A DNA stretch of 11,120 nt from Bordetella parapertussis (GCA_945875935.1 CAMCNE010000074.1:1-11120); one strand, 5' to 3'. Numbered from the stretch's first letter, positions 1 through 7,279 are shown. Program-made: numbers and translations. The notes: a model not told the origin generated them from the letters alone.

Positions 1-6
1 GGAAGC

Positions 7-1101
7 TCAGCGCGGCTGGCGCAGGCGGCGCGAGACTTCGTGCACCGCATCGACCAGCGCCGTGACGTGGTCGGGGGGCGTGAACTGGCTGATGCCGTGA
101 CCCAGATTGAAGATGTGGCCATCGACAAGACCGTTGCGCGGCTCGCCGGGGGCGCCAAAACTTTCCAGCGTGCGCGTCACTTCGGCGCGGATCTGCTCGG
201 GGTTGGCAAACAGCACGTTGGGATCGAGGTTGCCTTGCAAGGCCACACGGCTGCCAACACGCGCGCGTGCCGAGGCCAGATTGACCGTCCAGTCAAGACC
301 GAGCACATCAGGGCCCAGCGCAGCCATCTCTTCGAGCCACAAGCCGCCACCCTTGGTGAACACGATGTGCGGGATGCGCTGGCCGTCGTGCTCTTTCTTG
401 AGTTGTTTCAGCACGCGCTCGGTATAGGCCAGGCTGAAAGCCTGAAATGCGCCATCGGCCAACACACCACCCCAGCTGTCGAAGACCATCACCGCCTGGG
501 CTCCGGCTTCGATCTGGGTGTTGAGATAAAGCGCCACGGCATCGGCGTTGATGGCCAGGATGCGGTGCATCAGGTCCGGGCGGCTGTAGAGCATGGTCTT
601 GACCAGCCGGTAGTCGTCCGAGCCTGCGCCTTCGACCATGTAGCAAGCCAGCGTCCAGGGGCTGCCAGAAAAACCGATCAGCGGCACGCGACCGTTGAGC
701 GCCTTGCGAATCGAGGTGACCGCGTCGAACACGTAGCGCAGCTTGGCCATGTCGGGCACCGCAAGGGCATCGACCGCCGCCTCGTCGCGAACCGGGTGCT
801 CGAACTTCGGGCCTTCGCCCATGGCGAAGCTCAAGCCCAGCCCCATGGCATCGGGCACCGTCAGGATGTCGCTGAAAAGAATGGCGGCATCGAGCGCGTA
901 GCGTTCGAGCGGCTGCAGCGTGACCTCGGTGGCGTAATCGGTGTTGGTCGCCAGACCCATGAAACTGCCCGCCTTGGCGCGGGTGGCGCGGTATTCCGGC
1001 AGGTAGCGGCCGGCCTGGCGCATGAGCCACACGGGGGTGTGATCGGTGGGCTGCCGCAGACAGGCGCGCAGAAAGCTGTCGTTTTGGAGGGGTGCGTACA
1101 T
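7..1101 (-). CDS. hemE: Uroporphyrinogen decarboxylase
   Basis: HemE removes the four acetate carboxyl groups of uroporphyrinogen III to give coproporphyrinogen III in the cytoplasmic heme pathway, without a cofactor. The 364-residue product has the family's usual length and its hallmarks: WLMRQAGRYLPEYR near residues 25-38 with the substrate-binding arginines R28 and R32, FSDIL at 76-80 with the catalytic Asp78, GFSGSPWTLACYM at 143-155 containing Tyr154, DSWGG at 208-212, GNLDP at 290-294 and NLGHGI at 332-337 with His335. I start at the ATG at 1099-1101 (MYAPLQNDSF), which matches the family N terminus. An in-frame ATG 22 codons upstream would add a basic, tryptophan-containing stretch foreign to the family. 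The Shine-Dalgarno before the chosen start is weak. The gene is divergent from the cysteine synthase and ends 6 bases inside the left edge, so its downstream neighbour is not visible. Identity is very secure; the start is slightly less so. Confidence 0.97.
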   Translation of the reverse strand: MYAPLQNDSFLRACLRQPTDHTPVWLMRQAGRYLPEYRATRAKAGSFMGLATNTDYATEVTLQPLERYALDAAILFSDILTVPDAMGLGLSFAMGEGPKFEHPVRDEAAVDALAVPDMAKLRYVFDAVTSIRKALNGRVPLIGFSGSPWTLACYMVEGAGSDDYRLVKTMLYSRPDLMHRILAINADAVALYLNTQIEAGAQAVMVFDSWGGVLADGAFQAFSLAYTERVLKQLKKEHDGQRIPHIVFTKGGGLWLEEMAALGPDVLGLDWTVNLASARARVGSRVALQGNLDPNVLFANPEQIRAEVTRTLESFGAPGEPRNGLVDGHIFNLGHGISQFTPPDHVTALVDAVHEVSRRLRQPR

Positions 1102-1137
1102 CCGTGGAATTATCACGCCCATAATTTGCCAAAACCA

Positions 1138-1160
1138 GCGTTTCCGCCTCGGGAAAACGC
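1138..1160. promoter_or_regulatory. Inverted repeat in the hemE/cysK divergent intergenic region
   Basis: The 80-bp gap between the divergent starts of hemE and cysK holds an imperfect inverted repeat. The left arm is GCGTTTCC (1138-1145) and the right arm is GGAAAACGC (1152-1160), giving 8 pairs with one bulged A at 1154 and a 6-base loop. It lies about 20 bp upstream of the cysK start codon and could be an operator or a leader hairpin. I recognise no specific regulator site, and no convincing sigma70 -35/-10 pair is visible for either gene. Function is inference only. Confidence 0.3.
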
Positions 1161-1181
1161 CGTGCACCCCGGAAGTCGATC

Positions 1182-2102
1182 ATGCGCGTAGACAACATCC
1201 TCCAGACCATAGGCCACACGCCTCATGTGCGAGTGAACCGGCTGTTCGGCAACAGCCATCAGGTCTACATCAAGAGCGAGCGCAGCAACCCTGGCGGCTC
1301 GATCAAGGACCGCATCGCCTTGGCCATGATCGAAGCGGCCGAAAAATCGGGCGCGCTCAAGCCTGGCGCGACCATCATCGAACCCACTTCGGGCAACACG
1401 GGCGTCGGGCTGGCGATGGTCGCAGCCGTCAAGGGCTACAAGCTGGTGCTGGTGATGCCCGAGAGCATGAGCCTCGAGCGCCGCCGCTTGATGCTGGCCT
1501 ACGGGGCCACCTTTGAGCTGACGCCGCGTGAAAAGGGCATGAGTGGTGCGATCGCACGCGCCATCGAATTGACGGCCAGCACACCCCATGCGTGGATGCC
1601 TCAGCAGTTCGATAACCCGGCCAACATTGACGCTCACGTGCAAACCACGGCCGTCGAAATTGCAGCCGACTTCCCCGGCGGCATCGATGCGCTGATCACA
1701 GGTGTTGGCACCGGCGGCCACATCACGGGATGCGCCCAGGTGCTCAAGGTACTGTGGCCGCAGTTGAAGGTCTATGCGGTCGAGCCGTCGGCCAGCCCGG
1801 TGATCAGTGGCGGCAAACCCGCACCCCACCCGATTCAAGGCATTGGCGCCGGCTTCATTCCGAAGAATCTGTATACCCATCTGCTCGACGGCGTGATTCA
1901 GGTCGAAGCCGAAGCGGCCCGCGAGATGGCCCGACGCTCTGCCCGGGAAGAAGGCGTGCTGGTGGGCATCTCCTCTGGGGCGACGCTGGCCGCCATCGCA
2001 CAAAAGCTGCCCGAGTTGCCACACGGCGCCACCGTGCTGGGCTTCAACTACGACACCGGCGAGCGTTACCTGTCGATCGAAGGGTTCTTGCCCGCCGAGT
2101 GA
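1182..2102 (+). CDS. cysK: Cysteine synthase, CysK type (O-acetylserine sulfhydrylase)
   Basis: This is a 306-residue PLP enzyme of the beta-replacement (fold II) family, which makes L-cysteine from O-acetyl-L-serine and sulfide in the cytoplasm. NPGGSIKDR at residues 36-44 carries the PLP-binding Lys42. PTSGNTG at 68-74 is the substrate loop, GVGTGGHITG at 174-183 the phosphate-binding loop, QGIGAGFIP at 219-227 a CysK signature, and GISSGA at 262-267 holds the serine expected to contact the PLP ring nitrogen. The EPTSGNTG loop, MSLERR, QQFDNPAN and GAGFIP favour CysK over CysM, and length and C terminus (DTGERYLS) fit. A small oddity is PHVRVNRL where most relatives have TPLVRLNRL. The ATG is supported by GGAAG at 1171-1175, six bases upstream. 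It is divergent from hemE and followed after 86 bp by lemA, with no terminator seen between. Annotation pipelines might name it cysM; the exact sulfur donor cannot be read from sequence. Confidence 0.93.
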   Translation: MRVDNILQTIGHTPHVRVNRLFGNSHQVYIKSERSNPGGSIKDRIALAMIEAAEKSGALKPGATIIEPTSGNTGVGLAMVAAVKGYKLVLVMPESMSLERRRLMLAYGATFELTPREKGMSGAIARAIELTASTPHAWMPQQFDNPANIDAHVQTTAVEIAADFPGGIDALITGVGTGGHITGCAQVLKVLWPQLKVYAVEPSASPVISGGKPAPHPIQGIGAGFIPKNLYTHLLDGVIQVEAEAAREMARRSAREEGVLVGISSGATLAAIAQKLPELPHGATVLGFNYDTGERYLSIEGFLPAE

Positions 2103-2178
2103 GCCGGCTTCGTCAACTGCGCCTGCTCAAGAACGAACGCGCAACCAACCCTCAGCATCCGGCAAAGCACCCTCAACT

Positions 2179-2182
2179 GGAG
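2179..2182 (+). promoter_or_regulatory. Ribosome binding site of lemA
   Basis: GGAG sits six bases before the ATG at 2189. It decides the lemA start, because the same frame is open much further upstream, inside cysK. Starting here also puts a lipoprotein signal at the N terminus. Confidence 0.75.
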
Positions 2183-2188
2183 CACCCC

Positions 2189-2797
2189 ATGTTCGCAAGC
2201 CTTAGAACCGCCAGCCTGTTGGTTTTGATTGCTTTGGGCCTGAGTGGTTGCGGCTACAACGAGTTTCAACGCCTCGACGAGCAAGTCAAGGCCGGCTGGT
2301 CCGAGGTGGTGAATCAGTACCAGCGGCGAGCCGACCTGATTCCCAACATCGTCGCCACCGTCAAGGGCGAAGCCAATTTTGAGCAGGAGACGCTGACCAA
2401 GGTCATCGAAGCCCGCTCCAAGGCCACCAGCATTCAGGCCACGCCGGAGTTGATCAACGACCCGGCGGCCTTCTCGAAATTCCAGCAGGCGCAAGGCGAG
2501 TTGAGCAGTGCGCTCAGCCGCTTGATGGTGGTGTCGGAACAGTATCCAGATTTGAAGGCCAATCAGGGCTTTCAGGACCTGCGGGTGCAACTCGAGGGCA
2601 CTGAAAACCGCATCACCGTGGCACGCAATCGATACATCAAGACCGTCACCGAGTACAACGTGCTGGTGCGCAGCATCCCGAGCAATCTGACGGCGATGGC
2701 GATGGGTTACTCGCTAAAGCCCAACTTCGCGGTGCAAAACGAAGCTGAGATCGCGGCGCCACCGACAGTGAGTTTTGACAAGCCGGCGGCCAAGTAA
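2189..2797 (+). CDS. lemA: LemA family protein, putative lipoprotein
   Basis: The 202-residue product belongs to the LemA family of mostly helical, membrane-associated proteins whose biochemical role is not settled. Residues 1-20 form a signal segment (one Arg, then a hydrophobic core SLLVLIALG) ending in the lipobox LSGC, so Cys21 is the predicted lipidated residue. Glycine at +2 gives no inner-membrane retention signal, so outer-membrane sorting is plausible (inference). The mature part shows family landmarks: YNEFQRLDEQVKAGWSEV, YQRRADLIPNIVATVKG near 44-60, a long helical middle, and ENRITVARNRYIKTVTEYN followed by the proline-containing segment RSIPSNL. The C terminus past about residue 175 is low in structure and rich in Ala, Pro and Lys. 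It begins a same-strand set with two TPM-domain genes, the usual company of LemA in many bacteria. The family call is firm; lipidation is predicted from the motif. Confidence 0.93.
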   Translation: MFASLRTASLLVLIALGLSGCGYNEFQRLDEQVKAGWSEVVNQYQRRADLIPNIVATVKGEANFEQETLTKVIEARSKATSIQATPELINDPAAFSKFQQAQGELSSALSRLMVVSEQYPDLKANQGFQDLRVQLEGTENRITVARNRYIKTVTEYNVLVRSIPSNLTAMAMGYSLKPNFAVQNEAEIAAPPTVSFDKPAAK

Positions 2798-2865
2798 GCG
2801 ACCGTGGCTTTTGACCTGCCCGCGTTGGCCGATCTGTTCGACCAACCCAGTGACTGCCCGCTGAT

Positions 2866-3780
2866 ATGACGACACCGTTCGTCGTCGGCTTGCACCAACG
2901 CACCGCCCGTTTTTCGCGCCATGTGCGCGGCTTCGCGGCATGGACGCTGGCCGCATTGACGCTGCTGTGGGTGCCGTCAGCGTTTGCCCAGGATGTGCAA
3001 CCCGTGCCCATGCTCCGTGCTTCGGTGGTGGAGGAAACCGCCACGCTTGATGAAGCGCAGCAAGCAGCGTTGGTTGAAAAACTCGCCTCGATCGAGAAGG
3101 AGACCGGCAGCCAGATCGTGGTGCTGCTGGTGGCCACCACCGAGCCAGAGGACATCGCGGCGTACAGCCAACGGGTGGCAGACACCTGGAAGATCGGCCG
3201 GCGCGACATCGGCGACGGACTGCTCATCGTCGTCGCCAAGGGCGACCGGCGGGTGCGCATCGAGGTGGCAAAAGCCCTCGAAGGCGCGATCCCTGACCTG
3301 GCGGCCAAGCGGGTGATCGATTCGCAGATCACGCCCGCTTTCCGTGCCGGCGACTACGCGGGTGGGTTGAATTCGGCGGTTGATCATTTGGCGGCGCTGA
3401 TTCGGGGTGAAGGTCTGCCAGAGCCAGATCAGGACGGGGCGGGCGGCGAAAAGGTCTGGGACAACACATGGGCGCTCATGTTTTTCGCATTTTTTTGGGT
3501 CGCCCCCTTGGTTGTTCGCCTGTTCGGGCGCCGGTGGGGTAGCTTGCTGGCGTCGTTGGGCATGGCAGCGCTTGGCTGGTGGCTCACGGCCAGTTTGGTG
3601 GTGTGCGTCATTGGGGGACTCATCACGTTCTTGTTTGCCGGGTTGATAGGCCTCGGAATGAGCCAACGCGGCTGGAGCAGTGGGGGGTCGTCTGGCGGCT
3701 GGGGCGGAAGTGGCGGTGGCGGCTTCAGTTCGGGCGGCGGTGGCGACTTTGGCGGCGGTGGCGCCTCGGGGCGCTGGTGA
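2866..3780 (+). CDS. TPM-domain protein with signal peptide, membrane helices and Gly-rich tail (YgcG-like)
   Basis: This 304-residue protein has the architecture of the YgcG/TPM (TLP18.3-Psb32-MOLO-1) group. A basic N-region is followed by a hydrophobic core (about 23-38) and a likely signal peptidase site after AFA at 39-41. The TPM domain spans about 55-180 and includes EKETGSQIVVLLVATT, ADTWKIGRRDIGDGLLIVVA and RVRIEVAKALEGAIPD. Two hydrophobic stretches at about 202-220 and 226-264 probably span the membrane. The last 38 residues are almost only Gly, Ser, Phe and Trp, ending GASGRW, a typical tail of this group. TPM domains are linked to envelope and photosystem functions, with phosphatase activity reported in plants; the bacterial role is not established. 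The ATG at 2866 is the first in frame after an upstream stop at 2851, but no good Shine-Dalgarno precedes it, so the start is moderately certain. It lies 68 bp after lemA. The family is clear, the function unknown. Confidence 0.88.
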   Translation: MTTPFVVGLHQRTARFSRHVRGFAAWTLAALTLLWVPSAFAQDVQPVPMLRASVVEETATLDEAQQAALVEKLASIEKETGSQIVVLLVATTEPEDIAAYSQRVADTWKIGRRDIGDGLLIVVAKGDRRVRIEVAKALEGAIPDLAAKRVIDSQITPAFRAGDYAGGLNSAVDHLAALIRGEGLPEPDQDGAGGEKVWDNTWALMFFAFFWVAPLVVRLFGRRWGSLLASLGMAALGWWLTASLVVCVIGGLITFLFAGLIGLGMSQRGWSSGGSSGGWGGSGGGGFSSGGGGDFGGGGASGRW

Positions 3781-3819
3781 CTCGAGATATCGGTGGACCA
3801 GAACAGCAACCCACACGCC

Positions 3820-4326
3820 ATGAACAAATTCCTGCGCATCCTCAGACATTGGTGGCTCGATGAGTCCGCTGTGCGCCGGGTGCTCGATTCAGCCGCGCTC
3901 GGTCGCATTGAAGGGCGAGTCGCTGCCAGCGAACAGTCCCATTCGGGCGAGATTCGGGTTTGTGTTGAAGCCGGGCTTCCGATGGGCCTCCTTTGGCGCA
4001 ACGCGACGGCTCGGGAGCGGGCGATTGCCTTGTTTGGCGAGATGCGCGTGTGGGACACCGAGCACAACAACGGCGTGCTGGTCTATCTGATGTTCGCCGA
4101 GCAGCGCATTGAAATCGTGGCTGATCGCGGTATCGCGCGTCGGGTTCCTCAAGAAACCTGGCAGGCCATCTCAGACGGTCTGGCGCAGGCGCTCCAGTCG
4201 GGCCATCACGAGCGCGGTCTGCTTGGCGCGGTAGATCAGATTCACGCGCTGCTGATGGACCACTTTGCACTCACCCCCGGGGCACACAACCCCAACGAGC
4301 TCAGCAACCGTCCTGAGGTGCGATGA
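3820..4326 (+). CDS. Soluble TPM-domain protein
   Basis: This 168-residue product carries a second, divergent TPM domain. HSGEIRVCVEAGL (41-53), ERAIALFGEMRVWDTEHNNGVLVY (66-89) and RIEIVADRGIARRVP (96-110) follow the strand-helix pattern of the domain. NNGVLVY corresponds to the DGLLIVV segment of the preceding gene. There is no signal peptide and no membrane span, although the N terminus (MNKFLRILRHWWLDE) is basic and aromatic and might touch a membrane. The C terminus ends in a family-like NPNELSNRPEVR. I choose the ATG at 3820 because the family starts with this basic segment; a GTG at 3793, 13 bp after the previous stop, would add nine unsupported residues. Neither start has a clear Shine-Dalgarno, so translation may be coupled to the gene before. 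The pairing of one membrane and one soluble TPM protein with LemA suggests a shared envelope task (inference). Function unknown. Confidence 0.85.
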   Translation: MNKFLRILRHWWLDESAVRRVLDSAALGRIEGRVAASEQSHSGEIRVCVEAGLPMGLLWRNATARERAIALFGEMRVWDTEHNNGVLVYLMFAEQRIEIVADRGIARRVPQETWQAISDGLAQALQSGHHERGLLGAVDQIHALLMDHFALTPGAHNPNELSNRPEVR

Positions 4327-4365
4327 ATACTGCGGTCAGTGGCTCTGTGCGCATCGTCTGCGGAC

Positions 4366-4398
4366 AAAAAAGCCAACCCTGATGAGGGGTTGGCTTTT
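4366..4398. terminator. Bidirectional intrinsic terminator between the TPM gene and atpC
   Basis: The arms GCCAACCC (4372-4379) and GGGTTGGC (4387-4394) are perfect complements around a 7-base loop. An A run (4366-4371) and a T run (4395-4398) flank them, extending the stem by four A-T pairs and giving a U-tract on both strands. It lies 39 bp past the stop of the plus-strand TPM gene and 20 bp past the stop of atpC on the minus strand, so it is placed to end both convergent units. The U-tract is longer for the minus-strand atp transcript (six) than for the plus strand (four). Confidence 0.9.
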
Positions 4399-4418
4399 CC
4401 GTTGGCAGTCGCCTGAAC

Positions 4419-4835
4419 TTACTTCTTGCGGTACTTGCGCAGCGCGGCAATCTGGGCCGCCATGGCTGCGAATTCGCCCTGCGCCTTGGCAAAGTCGATG
4501 TCGCTCTTGGCGTTTTTCATGGCCTCTTCAGCGATCTGCTTGGCCTCGCTGGCCTTGGCCTCGTCAAGATCCTTGCCGCGAATTGCGGTGTCAGCCAGCA
4601 CGGTCACCGTGCCAGGTTGAACCTCGAGAATCCCGCCGGCGACAAAGACAAACTCCTCGGCATCGTTGTCTGCACGCACGATGCGAACCGCGCCTGGACG
4701 GATGCGGGTGATCAGCGGGGTGTGCCGGGGATAAATACCCAGTTCGCCCATCTCACCAGGCAAGGCCACAAACTTGGCCTCGCCGGAGAAGATGGACTCT
4801 TCGGCTGATACGACATCTACGTGAATGGTTGCCAT
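4419..4835 (-). CDS. atpC: F1 ATP synthase epsilon subunit
   Basis: Epsilon is part of the central rotor stalk. It contacts gamma and the c-ring, and its C-terminal helices can inhibit ATP hydrolysis. The 138-residue protein has the N-terminal beta-sandwich (about 1-85), with TIHVDVVSAEESIFSGEAKF, LPGEMGELGIYPRHTPLITR and FVAGGILEVQPGTVTVLAD, followed by a helical, Ala- and Lys-rich C-terminal hairpin ending KYRKK. Length is normal (about 135-140). It is the last gene of the operon, 60 bp after atpD and 20 bp before the shared terminator. The start is the ATG at 4833-4835, with a modest CGGAA seven bases upstream. The complete C-terminal domain means the inhibitory function is probably retained. 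Confidence 0.97.
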   Translation of the reverse strand: MATIHVDVVSAEESIFSGEAKFVALPGEMGELGIYPRHTPLITRIRPGAVRIVRADNDAEEFVFVAGGILEVQPGTVTVLADTAIRGKDLDEAKASEAKQIAEEAMKNAKSDIDFAKAQGEFAAMAAQIAALRKYRKK

Positions 4836-4895
4836 GTTGATGTTCCGTTAGCGTGAGAAGCGGGGGCAGAAAGCTTGAGCGTGAAGCTCCGATGC

Positions 4896-6308
4896 TTACT
4901 GGATCTTCTTCGCCTTTTCGAAAGCTTCATCGATGGTGCCGACCATGTAGAAAGCCTGCTCGGGCAAGCTGTCGCACTCGCCAGCCACGATCATCTTGAA
5001 GCCGCGGATCGTTTCCTTCAGCGGAACGTACTTGCCTGGCGAGCCTGTGAAGACCTCAGCCACGTGGAACGGTTGGCTCAGGAAACGCTGGATCTTCCGG
5101 GCGCGTGCCACGGCCAGCTTGTCTTCAGGGGCCAGTTCGTCCATGCCCAGAATCGCGATGATGTCGCGCAGTTCCTTGTAGCGCTGCAAGGTACCTTGCA
5201 CTGCACGGGCGGTGGCGTAATGCTCTTCGCCCACCACATTCGGATCCAGCTGGCGGCTGGTTGAGTCGAGTGGATCCACCGCGGGGTAGATACCCAGCGA
5301 AGCGATGTCGCGAGACAGCACCACGGTGGAGTCCAAGTGGGCAAAGGTCGTGGCTGGTGACGGGTCGGTCAAGTCATCCGCTGGCACGTAGACGGCCTGG
5401 ATGGACGTGATCGAACCGACCTTGGTCGAGGTGATCCGCTCTTGCAAGCGGCCCATTTCCTCTGCCAGCGTTGGCTGGTAACCCACAGCCGATGGCATGC
5501 GACCCAGCAAAGCAGACACTTCCGTGCCGGCCAGCGTGTAGCGATAGATGTTGTCCACGAAGAACAGCACGTCCTTGCCTTCGTCACGGAATGACTCGGC
5601 GATGGTCAGGCCGGTCAGCGCCACGCGCAGACGGTTTCCAGGAGGCTCGTTCATCTGGCCATAAACCATGGCCACTTTTGACTCAGGCAGGTTCTCGAGG
5701 TTCACAACCCCCGAGTCAGCCATCTCATGATAGAAGTCGTTGCCCTCGCGAGTGCGCTCACCCACACCGGCAAACACCGACAAGCCGCTGTGGGCCTTGG
5801 CGATGTTGTTGATCAGTTCCATCATGTTCACGGTCTTGCCCACACCGGCGCCGCCGAACAGGCCCACCTTGCCGCCCTTGGCGAACGGGCACACCAAGTC
5901 AATCACCTTGATGCCGGTTTCGAGCAGATCCTGTGAAGGGCTCAGTTCGTCATACGCAGGCGGCTTGCGGTGGATGGAAGCCGTGAGTTCCTGGCCGACC
6001 GGGCCACGCTCGTCGATCGGCGCGCCCAGCACGTCCATGATTCGGCCCAGGGTCGCACGACCCACGGGAACCGTGATCGGACGCTGGGTGTTTTTCACCG
6101 TGAGGCCGCGGCGCAAACCGTCCGACGAACCCAGCGCGATGGTGCGAACCACACCGTCACCCAGCTGCTGCTGCACCTCAAGGGTCAGGTTCGATCCCTC
6201 AAGCTTGAGGGCGTCATAGATCTTCGGCATTGAATTGCGTGGGAACTCCACGTCGACCACCGCGCCAATGCACTGGACGATCTTGCCTTCTGTTGACACT
6301 GCGGACAT
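4896..6308 (-). CDS. atpD: F1 ATP synthase beta subunit (catalytic)
   Basis: Beta carries the three catalytic sites of F1, where ATP is made or hydrolysed in the cytoplasmic head. The 470-residue protein has the N-terminal beta-barrel (about 1-80) and a nucleotide-binding domain with Walker A GGAGVGKT at 152-159. The catalytic glutamate is E184 in GERTREGND, and the Walker B-like strand is DVLFFVDN at 246-253. The segment RYTLAGTEVSALLGRMPSAV and the C-terminal DELAPED (390-396, the DELSEED region that gamma pushes against) are also present. The change DELSEED to DELAPED keeps most of the acidic character and is, as I recall, common in betaproteobacteria. AAGGA at 6316-6320 lies seven bases before the ATG. 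No residue expected for catalysis is missing. It sits 57 bp after atpG and 60 bp before atpC. Confidence 0.99.
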   Translation of the reverse strand: MSAVSTEGKIVQCIGAVVDVEFPRNSMPKIYDALKLEGSNLTLEVQQQLGDGVVRTIALGSSDGLRRGLTVKNTQRPITVPVGRATLGRIMDVLGAPIDERGPVGQELTASIHRKPPAYDELSPSQDLLETGIKVIDLVCPFAKGGKVGLFGGAGVGKTVNMMELINNIAKAHSGLSVFAGVGERTREGNDFYHEMADSGVVNLENLPESKVAMVYGQMNEPPGNRLRVALTGLTIAESFRDEGKDVLFFVDNIYRYTLAGTEVSALLGRMPSAVGYQPTLAEEMGRLQERITSTKVGSITSIQAVYVPADDLTDPSPATTFAHLDSTVVLSRDIASLGIYPAVDPLDSTSRQLDPNVVGEEHYATARAVQGTLQRYKELRDIIAILGMDELAPEDKLAVARARKIQRFLSQPFHVAEVFTGSPGKYVPLKETIRGFKMIVAGECDSLPEQAFYMVGTIDEAFEKAKKIQ

Positions 6309-6365
6309 GTTTGTATCCTTCGAAAAAACAAATTCTGATTTCAGTGGTGAGCGATCGTCCGCCTA

Positions 6366-7247
6366 TCAGACGGCGGCCGCACCTGCGACGATTTCGGAGA
6401 GTTCCTTGGTGATGGCGGCCTGACGCGTCTTGTTGTAGACCAGCTTCAGTTCACCAATCACACTGCCGGCGTTGTCGGTGGCTGACTTCATGGCCACCAT
6501 TCGCGCCGACTGTTCAGAGGCCATGTTTTCAGCCACAGCCTGATACACCAATGCCTCGGTGTATCGAACGAGCAACTCGTCAATCACGGTCGCTGCATCG
6601 GGCTCATAAAGGTAGTCCCAGCCGTGCGAGCCCGCGCCAACAGGCGCGCTTGACTCCATCGAACCAGCCGCCAGCGGCAAAAGCTGTTGCACCAGAGGCT
6701 CTTGCTTCATGGTGTTGATGAAGCCGGTGTAGCAAAGGTACACAGCGCTCAACTTGCCCTCGGCATAGGCGTCGAGCAACACCTTCACCGGGCCGATCAG
6801 TCGTTCCAGGTGGGGCTTGTCACCCAGTTGGGTGGCGTGTGAGACCACCTTGACGCCGACACGATTGAGAAACCCGAGACCCTTGTTGCCGATGGCCACT
6901 GCCTCGGCCTTCATGGCCTGGCTTTCCATGTCGCGCAACTTGAGCGTCACGGCACGAAGCACGTTGGTGTTCATACCGCCGCACAAGCCCTTGTCGGTGG
7001 TGACCACGATGTAGCCGACGGTCTTCACGCCCTCATTGGCAACAAGAAAGGGGTGCTTGTACTCGGGCGTGGCCTTGGACAGATTGGCCGCAAGACTGCG
7101 GATTTTCTCGGCATACGGCCGAGCAGCGCGCATGCGTTCCTGCGCCTTGCGCATTTTCGAAGCGGCGACCATTTCCATGGCCTTGGTGATCTTCTTGGTG
7201 TTCTCGACACTCTTGATCTTGCCGCGTATCTCTTTACCTGCTGCCAT
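6366..7247 (-). CDS. atpG: F1 ATP synthase gamma subunit
   Basis: Gamma is the asymmetric central shaft that turns inside the alpha3-beta3 head and couples rotation to catalysis. The 293-residue product has the conserved N-terminal coiled-coil helix (EIRGKIKSVENTKKITKAMEMVAASKMRKAQ), the central Rossmann-like part with TDKGLCGGMNTNV near 93-107, and the C-terminal helix ending NAGSVIGELKLVYNKTRQA, which pairs with the first helix. It is slightly longer than the E. coli protein, with extra residues in the middle loop around SAPVGAGSHGWDYLYE. A strong AAGGAG at 7255-7260 precedes the ATG by seven bases. It lies between atpA (32 bp gap) and atpD. Confidence 0.98.
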   Translation of the reverse strand: MAAGKEIRGKIKSVENTKKITKAMEMVAASKMRKAQERMRAARPYAEKIRSLAANLSKATPEYKHPFLVANEGVKTVGYIVVTTDKGLCGGMNTNVLRAVTLKLRDMESQAMKAEAVAIGNKGLGFLNRVGVKVVSHATQLGDKPHLERLIGPVKVLLDAYAEGKLSAVYLCYTGFINTMKQEPLVQQLLPLAAGSMESSAPVGAGSHGWDYLYEPDAATVIDELLVRYTEALVYQAVAENMASEQSARMVAMKSATDNAGSVIGELKLVYNKTRQAAITKELSEIVAGAAAV

Positions 7248-7279
7248 GACGAATCTCCTTGGTTGAGGACGTCAGACGA

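Noticed and set aside
1103..1132. TTGGCA with TAATTC as a hemE promoter on the minus strand
   Set aside because: The spacing is 14 bases and the transcript would start almost at the ATG. Too weak to report as a promoter.
1102..1167. N-terminal extension of HemE by 22 residues
   Set aside because: The extra segment is basic and aromatic and unlike the family. The internal ATG at 1099-1101 gives the standard N terminus.
40..1191. Long plus-strand open frame (383 codons) opposite hemE
   Set aside because: It is antisense to a firmly identified gene in GC-rich DNA, where long shadow frames are common. Its translation is rich in Arg, His and Gln with no recognisable domain.
1113..2024. Long minus-strand open frame (303 codons) opposite cysK
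   Set aside because: Shadow of the cysteine synthase, with no domain pattern. It also overlaps the hemE upstream region.
3661..3777. GGC/GGT-rich repeat-like DNA
   Set aside because: It encodes the glycine-rich tail normal for this TPM group, with mixed codons and no exact tandem unit, so it is not a separate DNA repeat.
3793..3819. GTG start for the second TPM protein
   Set aside because: It adds nine residues with no family likeness and has no better ribosome binding site than the ATG at 3820. Kept only as an alternative.
4323..4382. 19-codon frame beginning ATGA over the stop of the second TPM gene
   Set aside because: It runs into the terminator stem, has no ribosome binding site and no recognisable product.
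4872..4888. Small hairpin AGCTT/AAGCT between atpD and atpC
   Set aside because: Five pairs only, half of them A-T, with a 7-base loop. Expected by chance at this size.
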